From Chloroflexota bacterium (GTDB lineage Bacteria > Chloroflexota > UBA5177 > JANWHV01), in assembly GCA_028287725.1 (NCBI GenBank), contig JAQBPC010000030.1:1-5840 (forward strand): DNA of 5,840 bases, written 5' to 3'. The notes beneath the pieces were generated by a model, which was not told the DNA's origin, searched no databases, and saw only the letters and a program-made list of their open reading frames with translations. Shown here in pieces: positions 1 through 5,768 of this stretch. Both the position numbers and the translations under genes were made by a program. Each line of letters begins with the position of its first letter. The first letter of the stretch is position 1.

Positions 1-938
1 AGGTGGTCGGCCGCATTGAGCCGGTGTCCATCGTCCAGCAGGCTTCCGAAGCGCACGAGGTTATACCAGCCGGAAAAGCCGATAGCTATGAGTACCGGAA
101 TGCTAAACCCAATGAAGCCTCGAAGCTTCGGCACGCTAGGTGACCGGACAAGCCAAATGATGCAGACCACTGCGAGTGGGGCGATGGCTGCGATCGATGG
201 CAGCCGCACCAGTATGGCGAGCGCCGATAACGCGCCGGCAAGGAACCAGTGTCGCACGGCCGTGGAATCGCCTTGCGCAGCATTGCGCGGTATGTCGGCG
301 ACCGCAGTGGAGACGCTATGCGTAACAGTCGGTCCATCCTCGGCATAGGCTATCGAGCTGCCATGCGCATCATTCCGGCCATCGCCGGCAGTCGCCAGCC
401 AGGCCTCGCGGACCGCTAATAGGAGCAACAGACCGGTTAGTGTTACATCGAAGCCAAAGCGGGCGTATGGCCATGCCAAAGATGCGAAACCATACAGCAG
501 GGAGACCAGCAGTGACCGGCGCAGCGAGTATCCAAGGTCAAGAGAGAACCTGCACAGCAGCGTCACCATCAGCGCCGTTAGAAGGGAGGTATTCCAGCTA
601 ATCAGGTGAACGGGGACGCAGTATGTTAGCGAGCTGCATGCGGGCACCGGGTGAATCGCGTCGAACGCTTTGGCGATCAGGTAAAAGGGAATCAAAAAAA
701 GCGAATAGCCGATCCCATGCGTGGAGTAAAAGCGCCCGTCCGCTCCCTGGCAACCCCAACCTGCGCAAAGCTGGCCGGCCTTTTGGATCGGCACATCAAT
801 CCAACCGTGCGACAACAGGCTGTCGGTAACATGAAGCTCTGAAAACGAGTCGCCGCTCGAGAAGTTGCTGCCTGCGCTGAACAGGTACACGAGCGTGGTG
901 CTGAAGAAAAGCCAGCGAAGGACTGCATGCGCACGCAC
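1..938 (-). CDS. Polytopic GT-C-like glycosyltransferase family membrane protein, N-terminal part
   Basis: The minus strand is open from the TAG at 956-954 to the window edge with no stop, giving 312 codons from a GTG at 938; the C-terminus lies outside the window. The product is strongly hydrophobic, with likely membrane segments near residues 7-22, 76-92, 106-130, 140-156, 164-178, 231-264 (probably two) and 274-290. A loop after the first segment carries an acidic motif (S-G-D-S-F-S-E-L, D30/E34). This is followed by G-R-F-Y-S-T-H-G-I-G-Y-S (69-79) and, near residue 290, G-W-Y-N-L-V-R-F-G-S. That layout is typical of polyprenyl-phosphate-sugar-dependent mannosyl/arabinosyltransferase-like (GT-C) membrane proteins, in which an early loop Asp is often catalytic. 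A polar stretch (179-229) separates two membrane blocks. The start is uncertain: no ATG occurs before residue 124, GTG 938 and TTG 947 are the candidates, and neither has a strong Shine-Dalgarno. Substrate unknown; family assignment is by pattern only. Confidence 0.8.
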   Translation of the reverse strand, partial: MRAHAVLRWLFFSTTLVYLFSAGSNFSSGDSFSELHVTDSLLSHGWIDVPIQKAGQLCAGWGCQGADGRFYSTHGIGYSLFLIPFYLIAKAFDAIHPVPACSSLTYCVPVHLISWNTSLLTALMVTLLCRFSLDLGYSLRRSLLVSLLYGFASLAWPYARFGFDVTLTGLLLLLAVREAWLATAGDGRNDAHGSSIAYAEDGPTVTHSVSTAVADIPRNAAQGDSTAVRHWFLAGALSALAILVRLPSIAAIAPLAVVCIIWLVRSPSVPKLRGFIGFSIPVLIAIGFSGWYNLVRFGSLLDDGHRLNAADH

Positions 939-1147
939 TATATGCAAAAATCTCTAGCACCGGCTAACGGTACGCTTTTAGGCGTCGTGCCTCGGAAATG
1001 TGTGTCCGACGGTCGAATGCGCCGCCATAGTCCGCCAGTGGCTTGACATAAAGTCAAAATTCCTTTCCTCAAGGCTGTATCCTCGTGCCCACGCTCTGGC
1101 CAACGGTTCAGCGCCATCTTGAAGCCGATTTGCAGCATCACTTTCAT
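938..1147 (-). CDS. Doubtful 69-residue ORF ahead of the membrane glycosyltransferase
   Basis: I recognise no family. The ORF starts with ATG at 1147, preceded by AGGA with a 5-nt spacer, and its TAG stop shares its G with the GTG start proposed for the downstream membrane protein (TAGTG). Those two features are what a coupled upstream gene would show. Against it, the protein is short and Arg-rich, with no membrane segment, no clear motif and an irregular composition, so it may be a chance ORF in a spacer. It contains the short inverted repeat at 1043-1057. Confidence 0.2.
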   Translation of the reverse strand: MKVMLQIGFKMALNRWPERGHEDTALRKGILTLCQATGGLWRRIRPSDTHFRGTTPKSVPLAGARDFCI

Positions 1148-1239
1148 CCGGGTCCTGGCTGCGGTAATGTCGACCTAAACGTGCTTACGATGCTATCTGG
1201 CCACACGCACACGTAAAAGTGCCGCAGCCATGCTTGAAA

Positions 1240-1249
1240 TCATATATGA
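1240..1249. repeat. Perfect 10-base AT-rich palindrome
   Basis: TCATATATGA is its own reverse complement and stands out as AT-rich within the spacer. Read on the minus strand it contains TATGAT, a fair -10 hexamer, but no good -35 hexamer stands 16-18 bases upstream. It could be an operator half-site, part of a promoter, or chance. Confidence 0.3.
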
Positions 1250-1358
1250 ACCTAATCTACAAGAAGCACTCAGCTTAATGTATGTCGGACCGCAAAAGTC
1301 GCCTTATGCGCGCTGACGGGACTTTGACAACTGCATGAGCCTGGCTCTGTCGGGCTGT

Positions 1359-1394
1359 GTCCGAACGTCACGGACTCACGAGGTTCTCTCGTGA
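1359..1394. repeat. Two directly adjacent hairpins
   Basis: The first stem pairs GTCCG (1359-1363) with CGGAC (1371-1375) across a 7-base loop. The second pairs TCACGAG (1376-1382) with CTCGTGA (1388-1394) across a 5-base loop. The stems abut with no unpaired base, so they could stack. Neither strand shows a T-run after the second stem, so this is not a standard intrinsic terminator. It lies about 140 bases after the rseP stop. Confidence 0.45.
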
Positions 1395-1536
1395 TCCCAT
1401 CCGTGGCCGCTTGTTCGAGGCGCGTCCAGCGAACAGGTCCTCCGGCTCGCAACTGAGCGACCTTCCAGAACCCTAACGCTGCTGATCGCTTCGACTTCCG
1501 ATAAGATAGGTTATGTGAACTTGAGGATCGCGATTT

Positions 1537-2577
1537 TTACTTGCCGCTCAGCCACTGACCGATATCATGGGCGCTGACGGCAAAAACAAAGCACAGTAGC
1601 ATTGCCATGCCCACAAGGTGAATTAGGCCTTCGCGTCGGGCACTCACGCGCTTTCTGCGCGCCACGCCAATGATCACGAACAACAAACGGCCGCCGTCGA
1701 GTGCTGGAAAAGGCAGAATGTTCACAAATGCCAGGTTCATACTGATTAGAGCGGCCAGGTACAGCACGGGGCCGGCGCCGTACACCGGAACCGCGTTCGC
1801 GGCGTCGCCGGTGATGCGTGCAATGCCTACTGGGCCCGTAACACCGCCCGCCGCGGGATTACACGTGTGTTGACTGAAGAGGTGCACGATGCTTTGTACA
1901 AAGTCACCAGGTTGGTGGAGCGACTGTACGAGCGCGCTGGCGCCATCGGTTCCGGTCGAGCCAATCGTTCCTTGAAAGCCGACCCGACCTTGTCCAAGCG
2001 GCGGATTTGCGCGAGGCACGACTGTCCGCGTTAGCTGCTGGCCGTGGCGGTCAATAGTCAGCACGGTCGGCCGGCCGATGCTACAAGCAATCTGGTCCTG
2101 AACGTCCGTCTGGGTCGCTGTCGACGTGCCGTTGACAGCCGTGATCACATCGCCGAGCTGCAGAACTTGAGCGGCCGGGGAATTCGTTTGCACGAGAGAT
2201 ACCCGCGGCTGGTCCACCGGAATCGGCGCGATGGTATACACCAGGAAGAACAGTACCAGCGCCATCAGAAGGTTCATGAAGGCACCGGCGCACAGTACTA
2301 CTGCTCGCTGCCAGGCAGGCTTGGCGCCAAAGCTCCAGGGGCCTTCCACCTCGCCATTTTCGCCCGACATGCGGACAAACCCGCCGAGCGGAATTGCGTT
2401 AATGCTGTATATGGTGTCACCGCGAGCTCTGCTCCAGAGGCGCGGCGGGAAGCCGAAGCCGAATTCGTTGACGCGTATGCCAAAGAGACGCGCCGAGGCA
2501 AAGTGCCCCAGCTCGTGTACGCCCACGAGCGTGAAAATCAGCACGATGAATGCGACGACACTAACGACGGCGAACAT
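1537..2577 (-). CDS. rseP: RIP metalloprotease RseP (site-2 protease family, M50B)
   Basis: This is an inner-membrane zinc protease that cleaves transmembrane segments of its substrates, classically anti-sigma factors in envelope-stress signalling. The 346 residues begin with a hydrophobic helix carrying the zinc motif H-E-L-G-H (residues 21-25; E22 catalytic). The conserved I-P-L-G-G-F-V-R-M follows at 62-70, then a second membrane segment around 93-115 and one PDZ-like domain (about 122-190). After the conserved G-P-V-G-I (248-252) come a membrane segment (268-290) with P-A-L-D-G-G-R, where D294 is the third zinc ligand, and a final segment around 318-337. All catalytic residues are present. 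The protein is shorter than E. coli RseP (about 450 residues, two PDZ domains) and matches the single-PDZ form found in many other phyla. The ATG start fits the family N-terminus but has only a weak GGA upstream. A 267-base gap separates it from dxr. Its substrate here is unknown. Confidence 0.95.
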   Translation of the reverse strand: MFAVVSVVAFIVLIFTLVGVHELGHFASARLFGIRVNEFGFGFPPRLWSRARGDTIYSINAIPLGGFVRMSGENGEVEGPWSFGAKPAWQRAVVLCAGAFMNLLMALVLFFLVYTIAPIPVDQPRVSLVQTNSPAAQVLQLGDVITAVNGTSTATQTDVQDQIACSIGRPTVLTIDRHGQQLTRTVVPRANPPLGQGRVGFQGTIGSTGTDGASALVQSLHQPGDFVQSIVHLFSQHTCNPAAGGVTGPVGIARITGDAANAVPVYGAGPVLYLAALISMNLAFVNILPFPALDGGRLLFVIIGVARRKRVSARREGLIHLVGMAMLLCFVFAVSAHDIGQWLSGK

Positions 2578-2844
2578 ACAGGTCCAGTCGAGTAACTGCT
2601 GACGTAGGTGACGCGGCGGCCGCGTCTAGCTCTCTGAGCATACCAGGCAGATATGTTCCTGACGCCCTGGAGCAATCTGACACTTCGATCCGTCGACGAC
2701 GCGCTGAGCGAATCTATTTCGATGATGCAACGTGCGATGGTGCGTATGTAGCCCATAATCGAGCAAAAGGATGGCGTTATACCGACGCTGCCAGCAACCC
2801 AATTGAAGCCAAGCCGTATGTTTCGGTCGCAGGCTGCGGGTCTG
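2578..2844. other. dxr-rseP intergenic gap
   Basis: This 267-base gap is long for a cluster whose other genes overlap or nearly touch. It contains a strong GC-rich palindrome 32 bases before the rseP start. A TATAAC hexamer on the minus strand (2781-2776) resembles a -10 element, but the best -35 at usable spacing is poor. Two minus-strand frames are largely open: one runs on in frame from the dxr TAG to 2629-2627 without an ATG, the other (2756-2538) runs into rseP and lacks a ribosome binding site. Neither encodes anything I recognise. The gap may be a leader with an internal promoter for rseP. Confidence 0.5.
2610..2626. repeat. GC-rich near-perfect palindrome upstream of rseP
   Basis: GACGCGGC (2610-2617) is followed by one central G and then GCCGCGTC (2619-2626), so every base but the centre pairs. 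In RNA this would be a very stable 7-bp stem with a 3-base loop, ending 32 nt before the rseP ATG. No T-run follows on either strand, so it does not look like a terminator. It could be a protein-binding operator or a leader hairpin affecting rseP translation. Confidence 0.5.
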
Positions 2845-4002
2845 CTAGTTCCACCCGCGTGAACGCGCTAGAGTCAAGCAGCGCTCACGTGCGGCACTGT
2901 CCGCAGCCAGTATGTCATCGAGATCGGGAGTGCTAAGGTTTTCATGAGCCTGCAGAACCTCGCCTACCAGTTCAGGGATTCCTGTAAGTGGAATTCTGCC
3001 ACTGATAAACAACTCAACCGCGACCTCATCCGCACCACACAGCGCTGCCGGATATGTGCCACCTCGCTTACCGGCTTCAATCGCCAGCTCGAGGCAAGGA
3101 TATCTTGCCCACTCGGGTTCGGCGAACTCTAAGGCGCCCAATTTCATTATGTCGACTTGAAGCTCTTGATGTTCCCAGCGCTCGGGATGGCTCAATGCGT
3201 ATTGGATAGGCAGACGCATATCGGTTCTGCCGAGCTGCGCTTTGACTGAGCCGTCCGTGAACTGAACGAGCGAATGCACAACGCTGGTTGGATGGAGGAC
3301 GACCCTAATGCGTTCGTAAGGGCAGTTAAAGAGCCAATGGGCCTCGATTACCTCGAGCCCCTTATTCATCAGCGTCGCGGAATCAATTGTAACTTTCGGA
3401 CCCATGCGCCATGTCGGGTGGCGCAGAGCTTCCTCCGGCGTGACGGTGCTCAGCTCGTCGAGAGGACGGTCCCGTAGCGCACCGCCCGATGCCGTGAGAA
3501 TCAATTCGTGGATTGCGCTCAGGTCTTCGCCCACAAGACACTGCCAGAGTGCGCTGTGCTCGCTATCGATCGGCACGAGCTCGCCGCCATACTCTCGCGC
3601 CATCGACGTAACGAGGCTGCCGGCCATGACCAGCACCTCTTTGTTGGCAAGACCTACACGCTTCCCTGCCTTTAACGCAGCAAGCGTAGCCAGGAGTCCA
3701 GCACGACCAACCGTGGCAACGACGACCATGTCGGCATCCGGCAAAGTGGCCAATCGTTCAAGCGAACCTGCCTCATTGAACACAGATGTGTTGCTTGGAA
3801 AGCCATCCTGAACATTGGCGCCTTCACCGATCGCCACGTAAGGTACGCCAAATTCACGGGCTTGCTTGCTCAGAAGGTCTTGCCGCCGCGCAGCGAGTCC
3901 GACTACCTGTAGGCGATCGGGGAATCGTCGCACCACATCGAGCGTTTGAACGCCAATCGACCCGGTGCTGCCGAGAATGACGATTCGCTTCAAGGAAAAC
4001 AC
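2845..4002 (-). CDS. dxr: 1-deoxy-D-xylulose 5-phosphate reductoisomerase
   Basis: This cytosolic enzyme makes the committed step of the MEP isoprenoid pathway: NADPH-dependent rearrangement and reduction of DXP to 2-C-methyl-D-erythritol 4-phosphate; it is the fosmidomycin target. Counting from GTG 4002 (385 residues), the NADPH-binding G-S-T-G-S-I-G is at 11-17 and L-A-N-K-E at 118-122. The metal-binding D-S-E is at 146-148, with the third ligand E217 in M-N-K-G-L-E. Substrate-binding S-G-G is at 172-174 and the flexible loop H-P-T-W-R-M-G at 195-201. All expected active-site residues are present and the length is normal. The outermost start GTG 4002 lies only 2 nt after GGAGG. A TTG at 3993 gives a protein beginning M-K-R-I-V-I-L-G-S-T-G, which matches the usual family N-terminus (382 residues). 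Either start overlaps the cdsA end, implying translational coupling. The stop is TAG. Confidence 0.97.
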   Translation of the reverse strand: MFSLKRIVILGSTGSIGVQTLDVVRRFPDRLQVVGLAARRQDLLSKQAREFGVPYVAIGEGANVQDGFPSNTSVFNEAGSLERLATLPDADMVVVATVGRAGLLATLAALKAGKRVGLANKEVLVMAGSLVTSMAREYGGELVPIDSEHSALWQCLVGEDLSAIHELILTASGGALRDRPLDELSTVTPEEALRHPTWRMGPKVTIDSATLMNKGLEVIEAHWLFNCPYERIRVVLHPTSVVHSLVQFTDGSVKAQLGRTDMRLPIQYALSHPERWEHQELQVDIMKLGALEFAEPEWARYPCLELAIEAGKRGGTYPAALCGADEVAVELFISGRIPLTGIPELVGEVLQAHENLSTPDLDDILAADSAARERCLTLARSRGWN

Positions 4003-4796
4003 AGCCTCCAGTAGTAGACCACGGTTACGGCAAAGAGAAGACTGTCGATACGGTCAAGCACGCCACCATGTCCTGGTATGAGCGTGCCAGAATCCTTTAC
4101 ACCTGCTTCACGCTTTACCAATGACTCGACGAGATCACCCGCTTGAGCAGACGCACTTACCGTCACGCCAATGAGAATTGCTAGGAGTACCGGCACGTGC
4201 AGTCCGGCTACCAGAGCGACTGCGGTTGCTGCGAGCGTCCCTGCAAGTAACCCGCCCCCAGCGCCCTCGAGAGTCTTCTTTGGGCTGATACTGTGGAAGA
4301 ATGGCCGCTTTCCAAATGATCGCCCGACGAACAGGGCGCCGATGTCGGTACTCCATGTTACGGCACAGGCAAGTATCGTCCACGCCAATCCCTGGCTGGT
4401 GTCCCTCAGCAAGATAAAGTGTAAGCCGAGCCCAATTATGTAGGCGATGGAGCCGGCGCCGATTGCCCACTCCAATATTCGACGCGTAGGTAGCCCACCA
4501 AGCAGCAGTCCACCCAAACTCAGCATGAGTGCGCCCGCGGCCGCAATTTGGGCCGCGCCTGCACGATAATGGCTGAAGAATACGCCAAAGAGTACAATCG
4601 CGCCGGATACCAGCGTCAGGTAACGCCAGCTTTTTGACGGCACCTGGCCGGACATCGGACCAAGCATCGCGCAAAGCTCCCACAGTCCGCCCAGGCACAT
4701 GAGGCTAATGCCGATAAAGTACGGGGTTCCGCCAAGTATGACCAGCAGAATAGCGACCGGGGCGAGAAGTGCAGCACTGATTACTCGCTGCTTCAC
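3990..4796 (-). CDS. cdsA: Phosphatidate cytidylyltransferase (CDP-diglyceride synthase)
   Basis: This integral membrane enzyme converts phosphatidic acid and CTP to CDP-diacylglycerol, the precursor of all the cell's phospholipid head-group classes. The 268-residue product is hydrophobic, with roughly eight membrane segments starting at residue 5. The full CDS family signature is at 225-251: S-L-V-K-R, K-D, P-G-H-G-G and D-R-I-D all in register. Earlier comes W-S-T-D-I-G-A (148-154), then G-R-S-F-G-K (158-163) and S-P-K-K-T-x-E-G (171-178), also family hallmarks. The start is GTG at 4796, giving the typical N-terminus M-K-Q-R-V-I-S-A. Its Shine-Dalgarno is poor: AAGGG is only 1 nt away and GGAAAGG is 14 nt away. 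Initiation may therefore depend on ribosomes arriving from upstream. It ends TGA, overlapping the dxr start region. Confidence 0.97.
   Translation of the reverse strand: MKQRVISAALLAPVAILLVILGGTPYFIGISLMCLGGLWELCAMLGPMSGQVPSKSWRYLTLVSGAIVLFGVFFSHYRAGAAQIAAAGALMLSLGGLLLGGLPTRRILEWAIGAGSIAYIIGLGLHFILLRDTSQGLAWTILACAVTWSTDIGALFVGRSFGKRPFFHSISPKKTLEGAGGGLLAGTLAATAVALVAGLHVPVLLAILIGVTVSASAQAGDLVESLVKREAGVKDSGTLIPGHGGVLDRIDSLLFAVTVVYYWRLCFP
4005..4009 (-). promoter_or_regulatory. Ribosome binding site for dxr, inside cdsA
   Basis: GGAGG on the minus strand is 2 nt before GTG 4002 and 11 nt before TTG 3993. Two nt is too short for normal initiation and 11 is slightly long but usable. Together with the family N-terminus this favours TTG 3993, whose TTGA overlaps the cdsA TGA stop. 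Confidence 0.55.
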
Positions 4797-4891
4797 GCCC
4801 TTGCTGCTCGCCTTTCCGGCGGATTGTACGCTTTAGCCAAAGCGGTGATGCGTTGGCGAGACTTGGCCAACCGTTCTAGTGAATGGTTCAC
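4793..4891 (-). CDS. Possible 32-residue ORF bridging uppS and cdsA
   Basis: This fills almost exactly the gap between uppS and cdsA. It starts with GTG 5 nt after the uppS stop and ends in a TGA that overlaps the cdsA GTG in the arrangement GTGA, a common form of translational coupling. The peptide is basic and could form an amphipathic helix (Leu/Ala with Arg/Lys, then N-P-P-E-R-R). I recognise no family. An open stretch of this length often arises by chance and the Shine-Dalgarno (AGAG, 3 nt away) is poor. The weak cdsA ribosome binding site is the main reason to take it seriously as a coupling leader. Confidence 0.22.
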   Translation of the reverse strand: MNHSLERLAKSRQRITALAKAYNPPERRAARA

Positions 4892-4896
4892 CCGCT

Positions 4897-5721
4897 CTAA
4901 AGCCGGCCATACTTCCGCTTACGGTTGGCGTATGACTCAACCGCAAGGCGCAGGTCGTCTGGCCCGAATTCCGGCCAGAGCTTTGGGCTCGAATAGTATT
5001 CGCTATATGCGGCCTGCCAGAGCAGGAAGTTTGATAGCCGCATCTCGCCCGCCGTTCGGATAATTAGGTCGGGGTCACGCAGGCCCGCGGTATAGAGATG
5101 GCTCGAAATCATCTCCTCGGTTATGTCGTCCGGGCCGACATCCTGCCTCATCAGCTCGCGAACGGCACGCACAATCTCGTCCCGACCCCCGTAATTGAAG
5201 GCAATGTTCAGGCTCATCCGAGTATTCGAGCGCGTGAGAACTACAGCATCCTGGATTGCACGAGCAAGTGGGGCGCTGACTCCATCAAATGAGCCGATAT
5301 GAAAGACGCGCACACCCTGTCGATGCAGATTCGCGGTCTCACGACGGCTGATCAAGGTAAAGAGCCGCATAAGCCCGCTGACTTCCTCCTGGGGTCGTCC
5401 CCAGTTTTCGGTCGAGAAGGCATATAACGTGAGTACCTGGATTCCAAGGTCTATCGCGCAGGGGACAATCCGCTGGATGTTGTCTACGCCGTTCCTGTGT
5501 CCCTCAAGGCGCGGGAGGTGGCGCTGTTGCGCCCACCGGCCATTTCCATCCATGATGATCGCCACATGTTGCGGCACGGTTGCGTTGGGCGATGTAATGA
5601 TGGATTCGGGCGCGTTGTCTGTAGCCGCACTGGGGACGTTGGCCACCTCGTTGGTACCTCCTGCTTCGTGGCCCGAAGCGGCATCTGTATCTGATGGAAT
5701 ATTCGAAGGACTCACGTGCAT
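4897..5721 (-). CDS. uppS: Undecaprenyl diphosphate synthase (cis-prenyltransferase)
   Basis: This enzyme adds isopentenyl units in cis to farnesyl diphosphate, making the C55 lipid carrier for peptidoglycan and other wall polymers. Counting from ATG 5721 (274 residues), H-V-A-I-I-M-D-G-N-G-R-W-A is at 52-64 with catalytic D58. G-H is at 74-75, A-F-S-T-E-N-W-x-R-P at 101-110, N-x-A-F-N-Y-G-G-R at 172-180 and D-P-D-L-I-I-R-T at 216-223. R-L-S-N-F is at 228-232 and E241 completes the active site. The usual R-T-G-G-E reads R-T-A-G-E here. The first 50 residues are a polar, Ala/Ser-rich extension beyond the usual 20-30 residues before M-D-G-N. The start is open: ATG 5721 abuts its GAGGAG, GTG 5715 is 6 nt from it, and GTG 5646 has a perfect AGGAGGT 9 nt upstream and would give 249 residues, close to E. 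coli's 253. The frr gene ends 47 nt upstream. Confidence 0.97.
   Translation of the reverse strand: MHVSPSNIPSDTDAASGHEAGGTNEVANVPSAATDNAPESIITSPNATVPQHVAIIMDGNGRWAQQRHLPRLEGHRNGVDNIQRIVPCAIDLGIQVLTLYAFSTENWGRPQEEVSGLMRLFTLISRRETANLHRQGVRVFHIGSFDGVSAPLARAIQDAVVLTRSNTRMSLNIAFNYGGRDEIVRAVRELMRQDVGPDDITEEMISSHLYTAGLRDPDLIIRTAGEMRLSNFLLWQAAYSEYYSSPKLWPEFGPDDLRLAVESYANRKRKYGRL
5656..5662 (-). promoter_or_regulatory. Strong Shine-Dalgarno inside the annotated uppS N-terminus
   Basis: AGGAGGT on the minus strand stands 9 nt before an in-frame GTG at 5646-5644 (codon 26 from ATG 5721). It is the best ribosome binding site in the window and would remove most of the unusual N-terminal extension. Confidence 0.5.
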
Positions 5722-5727
5722 CTCCTC
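5722..5727 (-). promoter_or_regulatory. Shine-Dalgarno at the outer uppS start
   Basis: GAGGAG on the minus strand directly abuts ATG 5721, leaving no spacer, but is 6 nt from the in-frame GTG at 5715-5713. If the long form is made, GTG 5715 (272 residues) is the better start. Confidence 0.5.
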
Positions 5728-5768
5728 AGCTCACAAGCCAGGTGCTGCTGTGGGGAACGAGTGTCCAA

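Larger units (their letters stand above)
939..1536. other. Spacer of about 600 bases with no recognisable gene
   Basis: This lies between the rseP stop and the left-edge membrane protein gene. I see no tRNA-like T-arm, no recognisable protein and no hairpin followed by a T-run that would mark a terminator for rseP. It holds the doubtful ORF at 938-1147, another unconvincing minus-strand ORF at 1270-1452 (TTG start, no Shine-Dalgarno), a short TTGAC/GTCAA inverted repeat (1043-1057), an AT-rich 10-base palindrome (1240-1249) and two adjacent hairpins (1359-1394). A minus-strand promoter for the downstream gene should lie here, but I could not find a convincing -35/-10 pair. It might be decayed coding sequence, a 5' leader or an unannotated RNA. 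Confidence 0.6.

Noticed and set aside
16..348. 110-codon plus-strand ORF, and the 86-codon minus ORF at 86-346
   Set aside because: Both are in other frames of the long open membrane-protein frame at 1-938, which has the hydrophobic pattern and family-like motifs; these two have neither.
692..934. 80-codon minus-strand ORF starting near the membrane protein start
   Set aside because: It is in a different frame from the membrane protein and has irregular, Cys/Arg/Ser-rich composition, the mark of a shadow ORF.
1043..1071. TTGACA as a plus-strand -35 element
   Set aside because: No -10-like hexamer is found 16-18 bases downstream and no plus-strand gene follows. The match comes from a short TTGAC/GTCAA inverted repeat.
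1376..1400. Intrinsic terminator for rseP
   Set aside because: The 7-bp stem is not followed by a T-run on either strand and lies about 140 bases past the stop codon.
1270..1452. 60-codon minus-strand ORF in the spacer
   Set aside because: TTG start without a ribosome binding site and no recognisable motif; it also contains the two hairpins.
2044..2602. Plus-strand ORFs of 183 and 123 codons opposite rseP
   Set aside because: They lie antisense to a well-supported rseP with all its motifs and show no recognisable domain.
2538..2756. 72-codon minus-strand ORF spanning the dxr-rseP gap
   Set aside because: No Shine-Dalgarno before its ATG, it runs 40 bases into rseP in another frame, and its composition is unlike a folded protein.
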